Source: Bipolaris cookei
Taxonomy: Eukaryota; Ascomycota; Dothideomycetes; Pleosporales; Pleosporaceae
DNA: 64,000 nucleotides
Assembly: GCA_002286855.1 (NCBI GenBank)
Contig: NRSV01000024.1
Span: 248,001 to 312,000 of the forward strand
Direction of reading: 5' to 3'
The notes under the pieces were generated by a model. The model had not been told where the DNA came from. It was given only the letters and a program-made list of their open reading frames with translations, and did no database searches. The position numbers and the translations under genes were made by a program. Within the stretch, counting starts at the first letter, position 1. Every line of letters starts with the position of its first letter. Shown piece after piece: positions 54,247 to 64,000 of this stretch.

Positions 54247-57200
54247 ATGTCTGAACCCAGCGAGACCGGAGGCCGCCCATTGGATCCAACTACCAACCAG
54301 CTACAGCATCTCCAAGGCAGCACCACTCCCCCACCAACATCTCTTCACGTCAACCATTGCAAATCGTCACCAACGTATAACCACTCCAAGAAACCTAGGA
54401 AGACTAGCCCTCGTCATCGTCCTGGCGACATCCAACAAAAGCCTTCTGCCTCCCACATCGGCTCCTCCCGTCCTGAGCAACCATCGACCGCGAGTCCTAT
54501 AGATATGGCTTCCCACATGTCGCCCGTTCACTACACCAAGACTGGTCGCATTAGCAAAGCGAAGAAAGGCTTAAAGGTGCACAAGTGCGATACCTGTGGA
54601 AAGGTGAGTTGGGATTCTTAGTCCTGCAACCACAAACTGGCACCTTGATTATACCATATCGGTATCATATTACGCCCCACCATATCCAGTCAAAAAAGAC
54701 GCTTCACAATACTATTCTTTTGCTAACCGCCACCAGTCTTACACACGCGCGGAGCATCTAAGGTCAGCCCAAGCTCACTATTAAGCGAAATTATATTGAC
54801 TTTTTATGTAGACGGCACATGAAGAACCACACGCCAGACGATGCACTAATCTGTGAAGTCGCTGGATGTGGCAAGGTATTCCATCGCATGGATCTTCTTG
54901 TTCGACACCAGGAGCGGCAGTACGTATGATCGAAGTGGTTTTGACAGTTCGACACTGACTTGTTTGACAGCAACGAGATGGGAAATGACTCCCGTCGGCA
55001 GAGCATTGACGAGTCACCGGTCCCTTTGCCTGTCTCCACCCCTGCTCTCGAGCCATCCATCCTGAGCGCTACACCCGCTCTGCCAACCCATCCATATTAT
55101 CCGCCTGTCTCTCCTATGCATGAGTCGGCGCCACCCCCAAGGTATAATTACGCTCAGTTTCGTACTCCTCGAACGCCTCAGGCTTTTTCTTCAAGTTTCA
55201 GTCATGTTCCTCGTTCTTCTCCACAATCTGTTTTCAGCCCCAAGTGAGTTTCATTGTACATCTTCAGCACGTTTCCCATCTTTTCAATTCTTTTCATCAT
55301 CAACCACTAGAGCGAATGCTGATGCCTTTCAAGCCAATCTAAACATCGAGCTTTTCAATTTAGCCGCCAACCTGTACCGGCTTTGGTATCGGTCGATCCT
55401 GGCGTTCCAGGTCTGTGGCCCGAACCATACAGCCCTACTCTAGGGTACTCTTCTTCTACTAGTGGTTACGTATCACCAATCGCGCCAACAGACTACCCAG
55501 TCTACACGCCTTACCACCGAACACGCACTCCTTCGAACGCGTCATGCATTGACCAGCCCGGTTGGACCTTTGCGTCGCGTTCCCCTGCTTCAACGACATC
55601 AACCATGGCCTTCACCTGGCCTTCTTCAGACAAGGGGCATACTGCTCCAAGTCTTGCTTATATGCACACTTCTTGTCCAATGACTAGCATGTCAATCACT
55701 TCAAGCTTCGATACAATGTCCGAATTTGGGCATTTTGGGCCTAAGAGCATGGTACAGAGAGATGAAGAAGAGAGAGCGATTCTCTTTGGAGATCAACAAT
55801 ACGGTATGGCTTCGATCGACAACACCTATCTGTTTGAGCAATGTCTTGACTGTTACTGGAGGCTCTTTCATCCCACTTTCCCCGTCGTCCATCGATCTAC
55901 CTTTGTGAACTCATCACCAATGCTGCATGCCGCCATGGCTGCCATTGGGGGTCAGTACTCGCACGATACGAATGTCAAGAAGCAGTCCCGAGACCTTCAT
56001 GACCGGTGTGTTAAACTACTCGAACTTGTAGGTTGATTGCGTGGCCTGATGACCATTGACTAATCAGCAGCAGAGGGACCATGAAACAATGACCGAGTCT
56101 GACCGACTATGCGATTTTCAGGCAATATTCCTTCTTGAGGTCTTCTCTCAGTACCGTGCTCGTCGAGCTGGTAAAGCCTTGTCCCCACGATTCGGCAAAG
56201 TGTATCACAAGGTAGGGTTACTGTTGATACATATATATGTCAGAAGAGGCTAACATAGCCAGGCTGCCGAAGACTGTGGACATAACACTCGACTTTTAGG
56301 CGACATCGTGTCGTCTCTCGACCAATTCGCAGAGCCAACTTCGGCTTGCTGGCAACAATGGATCGAGCTGGCATCCTGGCAACACTTGCTTTTATCTTGC
56401 TACATTCTCGAGTCGCAACAATCGCTACTGCTTGCTCGCAAACCTCTTCCTTCTCTGGTACAAGACACCGCCTTTGATCTACCCTTTCCTGTGCATTTCT
56501 CGTCATTCGACGCCACGGATCTGACATCGTGGGCCGAAGCAGTTCGGCAACACTCATACGCGCCTGCATACGTATATGAGGTAACAGCAGAGTCAGCTTC
56601 TGTCTCTTTCGACAGTTTCCAGTCCGCCGTTTTGCTCGCGGCTCACTACAAGTGTCCTGAAAACTCATCTTCCTACATCTCATCGCCGACAGTATCAACC
56701 ATTGAACATCTTCTCGCTACCACACCCATCAGTATGCGGATGCTGGCCGCTTCCAAGCTTGCCCAGGTGACACCTCTCCGCGCTCTCCTCGCCGTTTCTG
56801 GAGAGTCGTGGATTCTTTCGGAAAAGGTCGAGACACCCCAGCTCTTCACTGCACTAAAAACAAGTCTTAGGACTTGGGTGGCCCAGTTTTGGTCTACTCC
56901 GGCGTCAGAAGGAGTCCCAGTTAAAGAAGCTTTGCGTATCTCAGTCGAGATTCTGCAGCAGGCGCTGCAGGAGCAAAGACTCGGTGTCGTACCAGAAATG
57001 GGCACAGACATGGGTATCTTCTTCGCCGCCTTGGTCCTATGGGTTGTCACTGTAGCAGCCACTACTCAAATGAGAAGACTATCATCAGAAAAGATAACCA
57101 CGCAGTGCCGGACTCGAAGCCAGTCCCTCGCTCAATCAGGGACAGTCCAGCAAAGCAGCCTCCTCCCTTCTCCCATCGCTCCTCACTCACCCATCTTCGA

Positions 57201-57507
57201 AGCCACGCCCGAAAACCCTGTTTTATCACACGCGAAAATAACGATCAATACGATGTCTTTCCTCAACAATGCGTTGTTTGTATCTCCAAATGTAGTGTCA
57301 GCAAAGGATGTCTGTCGTCAGCAAACGGGCTGTGTCAGTCTCTTGCTCTGGGTCAAACTGCGACTGCACGGCGTTGCTTTTGATGACCTCAATTGTGGCG
57401 CTGCTGGTGGCTGGGACACGACGTCGAAGCTTGGCGAGCTGCTTGATGGCGTTACTGGTTCGCTTGAGCGTATTTTGCGGAGTGGATGGAGTGGATGGGG
57501 TGTCTGA
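54247..57507 (+). CDS. C2H2 zinc finger transcription factor with fungal-specific domain
   Basis: Seven exons (54247-54603, 54737-54762, 54812-54919, 54971-55243, 55364-56027, about 56068-56211, 56263-57507) give 938 residues. Two C2H2 fingers lie at about 115-165: CDTCGKSYTRAEHLRRHMKNH-type, then CEVAGCGKVFHRMDLLVRH. The first is split over exons 1-3, with a 26-bp exon 2. A Pro/Ser-rich middle leads to the fungal transcription factor domain (FEQCLDCYWRLFHPTFPVVH, AMAAIGGQYS, WQQWIELASWQHLLLSCYIL). C2H2 plus PF04082-like factors usually control metabolism or development; no target is apparent here. The exon 6 acceptor could be 56067, 56070 or 56073, all in frame. Intron 4 (120 bp) was placed at the acceptor that restores the frame. 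Confidence 0.88.
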
Positions 57508-57869
57508 ATCTAGCTACCCATCTTTTCTTCATTTACCTACATTCGTTTCTTGTTTGTTCTTCCTCTTTGATTTGTTGGAATGCTTTAGTCATCTCCGTTT
57601 TTTTCTTGGTTACGTTGCGCATCGTTTTGGTCGGGTTTGCTTTATTTCCTTTCTTCTTTATCTTCTCATTATTTCTTCTTAACACTCGCTTACCAGTGCA
57701 GCGCTGTCTCTCTCATACCTTCGTTGGAGGGTTTTTTTCTTTATGTGGCAGGACTGGATTACGACTTTTTATGATTTTTTTCTTCTACGCTTCTTACTTT
57801 GACGGAGGATACCCCTTGATGTTTTTTTGCCTGCTTTGCATGTTGTTGCTTTCTTCTTCTTCTTCTTCT

Positions 57870-57902
<33 letters not shown>

Positions 57903-58232
57903 GCAACTTTCTCGTTCACGTACACCATGGTGTGACATCTTTTAACGCATGACTGGCATTTTGTACGGCATATTGTGTATCATATCTTTGCTCTTGGCCA
58001 CTCTTTCTGGTTTCAATGAGATTTGAATCGTTGCATATCTTGGCTTTTATCGAACTACGTGGTTATAACGCATCTATGCATGTGTATGTTGTGACACGAT
58101 GAAAAATGTATACATAACGTAAAGCACCACTGAGCGAAACACACCACCTAGTGGGACACTTTTTCTTGGCACCACGAATTTTATGTACGAAACACTATGC
58201 ATCAACAACATAAGGGGGGTTTTTTTTTAACT
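57508..58232. other. 3' region with TTC microsatellite
   Basis: T-rich 3' flank of the transcription factor gene. It holds the (TTC)n repeat at 57851-57902. No gene is supported. Confidence 0.65.
57851..57902. repeat. (TTC)n microsatellite
   Basis: About 17 TTC units with one interruption (TCC near 57891-57893). Confidence 0.9.
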
Positions 58233-58317
58233 CAGTGAGAAGGTAGAATTATTCTAGCTCTTCAGGCCTTTCATATAGGTCAATTTAAGACTACGATGCG
58301 CTGCTGCTGCCTATAAT
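58233..58317 (+). pseudogene. Inverted fragment of a pogo/Fot1-type transposase start
   Basis: By eye this 85-bp piece aligns with the reverse complement of 59021-59107 at roughly three positions in four, including CAG.GAGAAGGTA.AATTA.TCT, AGGCCTTTC and GCTGC.GC.GCCTATAA. It therefore looks like the N-terminal helix-turn-helix coding part of a related transposase on the opposite strand, cut off after about 30 codons. Its frame has stops and cannot be coding. Confidence 0.6.
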
Positions 58318-58398
58318 ATACCTTTTAGCGCCTTTCTAATCGGCTTAACAAAATTACTTTTCGGCCTCAAGTAACCCCAAACTGCCACAAGCTTACTT

Positions 58399-59137
58399 TT
58401 AACTGAAGAGCAGACAATCGTACGGTATATATAGTTCTTCATGCCATGCAGAGATGTGGACGCGTCCCTTGTAGATAATGAATGGCGGTGTAGCATATCC
58501 CGCAGCGCAGATGCTCTGGATGATCGTAACCCACTCGCAATTACCTGGCTGAACAAGAGTAGGTCTCGTACGACGTTCAGAACCTGCAATTACCTTCATT
58601 GAGCCAATTACACCCATCTGAAACCCAGTTTTATCAAAGTTATGGATGTCGTTTGAATCAACCCCATACTTCTCAATTGTCTCTCGTACGAGCTTGAACC
58701 ACGCGTTAATAACCTCTGGATCCTCCTGCTGTATTCTCTGGCGGTCCTTTGCTCGATTGAAGGCTGTTCTGAACTCGTCCGAACGCGTTACGAATCACTC
58801 TGCCCAGTTCTTGCCCAAGGGCTAGCCATCTTGTGCGCGTAGTAGTTTGTCCTGCCACATCTGCTACCTCAAACAAGCGAGGGAAACCTCGGGAGTCTAG
58901 GTCAAGAATATATCGTACGATCGTCTGATCTTCATCTGAGGTTAGTTTCCGGTAATTTGGCCGCGTATTAGGACGAAATGTAATTCCTTGAAGCCGCCGA
59001 GTGACCTGTTGATGTGCCACGTTATAGGCTGCTGCAGCGCGTTGAATGCTCTTAAACTAATGCGTACGAAAGGCCTAGACTACAAGAGTAATTTTACCTT
59101 CTCGCTGGATAAGTATCGCGTTCTGTTGTTAAGTCAT
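58399..59137 (-). pseudogene. RIP-type relic of a pogo/Fot1 (Tc1-mariner) transposase
   Basis: The relic starts at an ATG at 59137 and runs to a stop at 58399-58401. Its N-terminal part has the CENP-B/Tc5-type DNA-binding region (RAAAAYNVAHQQVTRRLQG, LTSDEDQTIVRYILDLDSRG). The later part has EDPEVINAWFKLVRE and HNFDKTGFQMGVIGSMKVI, the start of the DDE domain with the first catalytic Asp, then WVTIIQSICAAGYATPPFII. The second and third catalytic positions are missing, so the 3' end is truncated. In-frame stops: TAA 59129-59131, TAG 59075-59077, TAG 59057-59059, TAG 58822-58824 and TGA 58795-58797. The first four are explained by CA-to-TA changes (Gln codons). A frameshift lies near 58847-58860. 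It cannot be active. Confidence 0.85.
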
Positions 59138-60307
59138 TGTTATTCGTACGTGAAGTTCGCGATGCCAAGCAAAAGTGTCTCACTCGGTGGAGTGTCCTGC
59201 TCGATGGTGCTTTGCGTTATACGCTGTTATCGTCTTCTCTGTCTCCCAATCCCTCCCCTCCATACAATAATTTCATCTCTTCTCCTCCCCCCCCACCAAT
59301 AAAACACTTCGCATACACTTCAAAACGACTACGTACGAATCTCTCCGTCCGACTTCTCAACCTATCTCTATCCCCCCTCTTCTCCTCTTCCATTCTTCCC
59401 TTGGAACTATAATACCACTCCTTGGGATGCAAGAAGTCACGCCATATCTCGTCATGTACTTGCTGTGCTGCTGGGTTCCTGTCTTTCCTCGTACCTTTGC
59501 AGTAATGATTGTTTTGCCCTATGGACCGTTTGCCGTTGTTTCCGCTGGGTCGGGAGTTGTTTGGTGGACGTGGTGGGCGTGGTAGGTAAGGGTTGAAGTG
59601 GTGTGAGTGGTAATAGAGATTGCGATATGAGTCTAAGGGGGAGGGGGCGTTTGCATAGTTTACGTTGTTGGGGTTTTTTTTGGTGATTACGGCTGGAAGG
59701 GTGAGGAGATGGATGAGGGGTATATGGGGGGTATATTATCATTATTGTTATTATTCCATTGAGTCTATATGCAGCTCGGGGCTATGTAAGACTTAAAGAG
59801 ATGGGGGTATAGGTGGCATAGATCTGAGTTTTTATGTTGCTTACGACAAAGCATTTGTTTGGGGTTTTAGAGAAACACAAGTTGAAAAAGGGATAAGACT
59901 GTACGTTTGATGTTGCGCATGTGTGTAGGAATAATCAAGATATAATATAGAGTGTGCTAAAATGTCTTAGACTAATAGGGATAGAAGTACAAGTAAAACT
60001 TTCGCATCTTTGTACATTGAAAGGCGTGAGAGTGAGACATATCACACAAAGAAGATAAAAATGACTGACAATGCATGATTGAACATTTTGGTATTGTGTA
60101 CATGTCAAAAAGAAAAATGCCAAGACAGGCAATGTGATGGGTGACCATAATGCTGGTATCAAACGAATAACTGTGTATCCTGAATGATTAAACAAGAAAT
60201 GATGATCGCAAATTCTCTCAGAGATGCTGTCAGTTTCGTTCCAAGATTCCCTCGCGCAAAGTTTATACATCCCTCCTCCTCATTCTACCATGCTGAATGG
60301 TCGGTAT
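59138..60307. other. Intergenic; one long Met-poor open frame
   Basis: On the minus strand a frame from about 59695 down to 59217 stays open for some 160 codons and reads plausibly (NNSRPSGNNGKRSIGQNNHY, QVHDEIWRDFLHPKEW). It has no ATG in its first half; a TTCCAG acceptor at its upstream edge could make it a terminal exon, but no partner exon was found. The strand is strongly pyrimidine-biased, which alone reduces stops. 59760-60307 shows nothing. Confidence 0.4.
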
Positions 60308-61975
60308 TTACAGCTTGGACCTTCGCTGCATATACAGCTTGAAAGCAACGGCCGCTAATTGATGTTAGGATATACCCAAAAGCACCATCTCAAAGACACG
60401 AGTTACTCACCAACAACGGCAGCCAGACTCTTCACACCCAACAAGCTCAAAAACCAGGTGCTCCATCCAAGCGGCCTTCCCTCGCGATCAAAGTTTGGCT
60501 TCATGTCGTTCATATCTATCATTTGCTTCTGCTTTTGGAGAGTGTAGGGTGGGTATCTGACAGCCATGAGGCCTTCAATCCATGCAGGTGTTGTAGTTAC
60601 ACTCCTGCGGTGGGTAAAAGTATCGAAACTAGCTTTACCCCTGTATGAGCCTTGGCCGCTTGTTCCGACACCACCGAATGCCAGGGTAGGGATGGAACCG
60701 TGGAAGAAGCCGTCGTTGAGAGAAGCACCGCCACTCCTTGTTTGACTAATGATCTTGTCCATCTCAGCCTTTGTGCCAAAGGCATAGGTACCAAGAGGTG
60801 TGTCGTGGATTTCGTTTGCAATCCTGATGGCTTCGTCGAGGTTGTCAACAGGGAGAACGGGCAGGAGCGGGCCGAAAGATTCTGAAGTGACCATGCTGTC
60901 GTTCATGTCGTTGATTTGGACAACGGTGGGCTCGATGAAGAGGTCCGACTCGTCCATGGTACCGCCGATGACAATTTTGCCGTTGCTGTCGTCAACCATC
61001 TTCTTGATGCGTTGAAATTGGCGCAAATTGACGATGCGGCCGTAGTCGGGGGACTTGCGGGGGCCTTGTGGGTAGAATTCTTGTAGTTGCTTCCTCATCT
61101 CCTCGATAAAGGCGGGCAAGATCTCGCGATCAACAAAAGTGCAGTTTTGGCTGAGACAGACCTGACCAGCGTTCAACGTCTTGGCCCACAACAGTCGTCT
61201 CGCTGCCAGCCTGGGATCCGCATGCTTTGTGACAATGGCGGGGTTCCTGCCGCCCAACTCGAGCGTCAGCGGTGTAAGCGTCTCAGCCGCCTTCTTTGCG
61301 ATGATCTTGGCGACAGCCTCGCCACCCGTGTAGAAGATCTTATCCCACTTCTGATCAAGGAGGGCAGTAGTTTCGGGGACGGCGCCCTGAATACACGTGT
61401 AGCACTCGGGATCAAGTGATTCGCGTAGAATCTTTTGAATGACAACGGCGGCGTTGGGCGATGATTCTGAGGGCTTGACAACGGCAGTGCATCCAGCTGC
61501 AATGGCACCAATGAGGGGGCTTAAGGTAAGTTGGATAGGGAGGTTGTACGCTCTGTTCTTGTTAGCATCACTCCTTGACATGCCAATGACATTGAGAAGC
61601 ATACCCAATGATCAAAACAGCGCCCAAGGGATCCTTCTTGATGCGCGGGCGGAGTGGCTTGTTGGTCCAGGGAATGTCGGGTGCGGACTCGTCCTTTGCG
61701 AACTGGCGGACCCTGTCGGCCATCCAGATGCAGTCGTTCATGCACCATGAGATCTCAGTCAGGTAAGTCTCAAACTCAGGCTTGCCGAGATCGCGCTTGC
61801 AGGCTTCTTTGATGAGGTCGGTATTGTCCTTGAAGCCCCAGTACAGCTTGCGCAGCTGCTGAATGCGGAACTCGAGAGGCCGGGTCTTGTGGGAGAGGAA
61901 GCTGGCGCGCACCTTTGCGCATGGGGGGGCAATGTCATCTATGGGCGTGTGTTCGAAGGGGGGTAGTTCGGCCAT
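60308..61975 (-). CDS. Class 3 (fatty) aldehyde dehydrogenase with C-terminal membrane tail
   Basis: Three exons (61975-61605, 61552-60411, 60354-60308) give 519 residues. Segments match ALDH3: YNLPIQLTLSPLIGAIAAGC, KIFYTGGEAVAKI, catalytic Glu in TLELGGRNPAIV near 221, catalytic Cys in NAGQVCLSQNC near 255, and PLLPVLPVDNLDEAI. The last exon, only 47 bp, was found because a GTGAGT donor overlaps an apparent stop. It completes a hydrophobic tail (SLAAVVAAVAFKLYMQRRSKL reduced to its core SLAAVVAAVAF) followed by basic residues, as in membrane-anchored fatty aldehyde dehydrogenases of ER or peroxisome. The enzyme oxidises aldehydes to acids with NAD(P)+. The exact chain-length preference is unknown. 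Confidence 0.93.
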
Positions 61976-64000
61976 GGTGTCGCGAATTGAATTGGGCAGG
62001 ATTGAATTGGAATGGAAAAAAGAAGGGGGGAGTCCAGCAGAGGATAAGATGGGACCACCGGCCAGCTATAAGCTGCTGGACAGGCCTGGCGTGAGCGATG
62101 TCTCACAAGCACGCGGCAGACATACCTCGGTCCCACACGCCACAAACCTGCCCCTCATCATCTAAACCCCATTTGGACCAGCCCCGCTCGCAAGCTACTC
62201 CTTGCATTCCAGTCGTATACTCGGTCTCGACATTATTCAGATGGTGTTAGGGACCATATTGGCAGTCTGAAGGTAAAGGCCCAGTGAAATTCATCGCTCT
62301 ATGTCTCATCCTTACAGGAAGGCTGTTGGCAGTCGTCGTGCTAGTCTTCACTAGTCTCGCTGCCACTCCAAACACCACGACCAGGGCGTGGTACAGACCT
62401 GCCTTGTTCCCAACCGTTGCCGCCGTTATGGCTGGATCTGCCAAGACATCCGCATTTATCCTCAGCTGCAACGGCACATTGATCTCTTCAGGCACATATA
62501 CTTACGGGCAGTTAGGCTTAGTACCGTCGAATCTTCTCGTCCACATCAGCTACACAAATCTTGAGCAAAGCGTCTCTCTCCACAAGAAACCTGACGCATC
62601 ACAAAGAAACCTCTACTATCGCGCCCTCTTTCCATCACGGCTTTTACTACATAACCGATGCGCCTTCTGTCAAAATGTCAACCTTACCAGATGCGCATGC
62701 AGGGCTCAAAGCTCAACAGCGACGATCCCTGGTACGACGCTCGGTGCTACTGTATCCTCAAACCTAAACAAGTCGGAACTCGGAAGCCGAGTGCTTTCCG
62801 AAGCGTACACTGCGCCCCTATGCCTTCAATAAATACTCGCATCACGGTACTCTAGTAGATGACATGTTAAAGCGTATATGCTTGCGACGTGGTTTTCGTA
62901 ATGCGTATGGCTGTCACCGTCTTTCTTTGTCTTATCTCGGACCCGGAACGCTTTCGCCATCCGCTTCGGTCGCCTTGTCCCGAAGGCTTGGTCTGAGCGT
63001 GGTTGAGCCACGAGATAATGCCTGTGCGAACCGAGTCGAGTTGAGTTGTGGTAATGCGTTGTGCTTTTTAGAAGTATGTGACTACAAGTCACGTCTTGTT
63101 CCCACACTTTATGCTGTCCGAAAGCTGTCCTGCAACCATAAACAGAAAACATGGATACGCCAGTCACATGAAAATGACGCTTTTACACTCAGCTTAGATC
63201 ACGGGACCTGTGTTGCTTCTAGAGATACGGATATCCATATCCGCCGAGTTTGTAAGCAAAGCATCGCCTTGTGGCATTAGCGCATCCTAGCGACCTCTGT
63301 AGCTTCATCAGGAAGTCCTTGGATAATACACGTTTTGTTGAGAATATGCGAGTCCAGTCCAGGTTGGTAGAAGAAAGTTCAGAGCCTGGGCGAGAGAATG
63401 GCGCCACGCGGTAGCCAGTGCTGCGCGTGTGCACACAATACACGTTGTCGCGTACGCGTAGTATATAGACTACAACATAGTTGATATGCCGAATAGTAGA
63501 CGTTAGAACTACCCACCTTGCCACCCCTACTTAGTTACCTATAGTAGTTATACTACTACATGGACCTAATTCTAATACGTTTTTATTTTCCACGACTTCC
63601 TCACACCAAGCTGATAGGTCCCCCAATTACGTTTATTTTTCTTACCAAGACCCAAAGCATCTCCCCCCATGCAACCACTGATGCAATCGATCCCCTAACG
63701 TCCGTCCCTGCGGGTCGAACATCCCCCCGCAATGAACTACGAGTACTGTCCAACCATATTATGCCCACATTGCACAATTTTATAGAGCCAGGTCGATCGG
63801 CTTACATTTTTTGCATCTAACTTAAACTATAGCAAGTTCCAAAAAGCAAAATTACAGCGTTGTAGGCTCAGCTCTTTAGCTTCTTGTCTTAAGCATAGAA
63901 GCTACAACGACAAAATAACCCTACTCTGCCATGTGCAGCACTATCGCTTGATTCTTCGGAGCCCCTATAGAATACTTAATTAGTTACTGAATACAGTCCT
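61976..64000. other. Terminal 2 kb without a supportable gene
   Basis: A + strand frame at 62284-62832 begins with a signal-like hydrophobic stretch but opens with GTG and has no ATG or family match. 63450-64000 is AT-richer with short inverted words such as GTAGTTATACTACTAC (about 63546-63561), in keeping with decayed repeats. No tRNA or rRNA gene was seen. Confidence 0.5.

Noticed and set aside
62284..62832. Possible secreted protein with hydrophobic start
   Set aside because: The frame opens with GTG, has no ATG near the start and no family resemblance.

Overview
The window is nuclear DNA of a filamentous ascomycete, most likely a dothideomycete of the Pleosporales type. The signs are introns of about 45-60 bp with GT..AG borders, an NOP58/EAF/RPC9/GH72/Bys1/hybrid-histidine-kinase gene set, monocistronic genes on both strands, and a transposase relic whose stop codons look like repeat-induced point mutation (RIP). 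Exon borders were worked out by hand from reading frame and splice signals. The family calls rest on recognised motifs, not on a database search.

Layout. 1-9 kb: a dynactin-type actin-related protein gene diverges from NOP58, which converges on the Pol III subunit gene RPC9; a conserved fungal gene of unknown function follows. 9-16 kb: a stand-alone MYND finger protein, a cysteine-free small secreted protein with internal repeats, a GrpB-GNAT fusion and a type I membrane protein. 16-25 kb: the elongation factor EAF, a Bys1-type secreted protein and a pseudokinase-like protein. 25-33 kb: a secreted GH2 glycosidase, a GNAT acetyltransferase, mitochondrial uS15 and cytosolic uS2 (RPS0) genes sharing a 233-bp divergent promoter, and a GPI-anchored GH72 glucanosyltransferase.

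33-40 kb is the most unusual part. Beyond an AT-rich, gene-poor stretch lie two divergent genes, 390 bp apart, whose products both carry a degenerate MACPF (membrane-attack-complex/perforin) signature. The leftward one ends in a proline-rich tail made by an 18-bp tandem repeat. An unrecognised four-exon gene lies just beyond the rightward one. This trio is the best candidate for an undescribed system.

40-64 kb: an intronless hybrid histidine kinase; a heme-thiolate peroxidase pseudogene with three in-frame stops and a frameshift; about 6 kb with no convincing gene; a C2H2/fungal-domain transcription factor with seven exons; a RIP-type pogo/Fot1 transposase relic facing a second, inverted fragment of a related transposase; a membrane-tailed class 3 aldehyde dehydrogenase; and a final 2 kb with no supportable gene.

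The genes do not form one pathway. The left half is mainly housekeeping (ribosome biogenesis, transcription, cell wall). The accessory content, 33-40 kb and 44-60 kb, carries the putative pore-forming-like pair, the dead peroxidase and the dead transposons.
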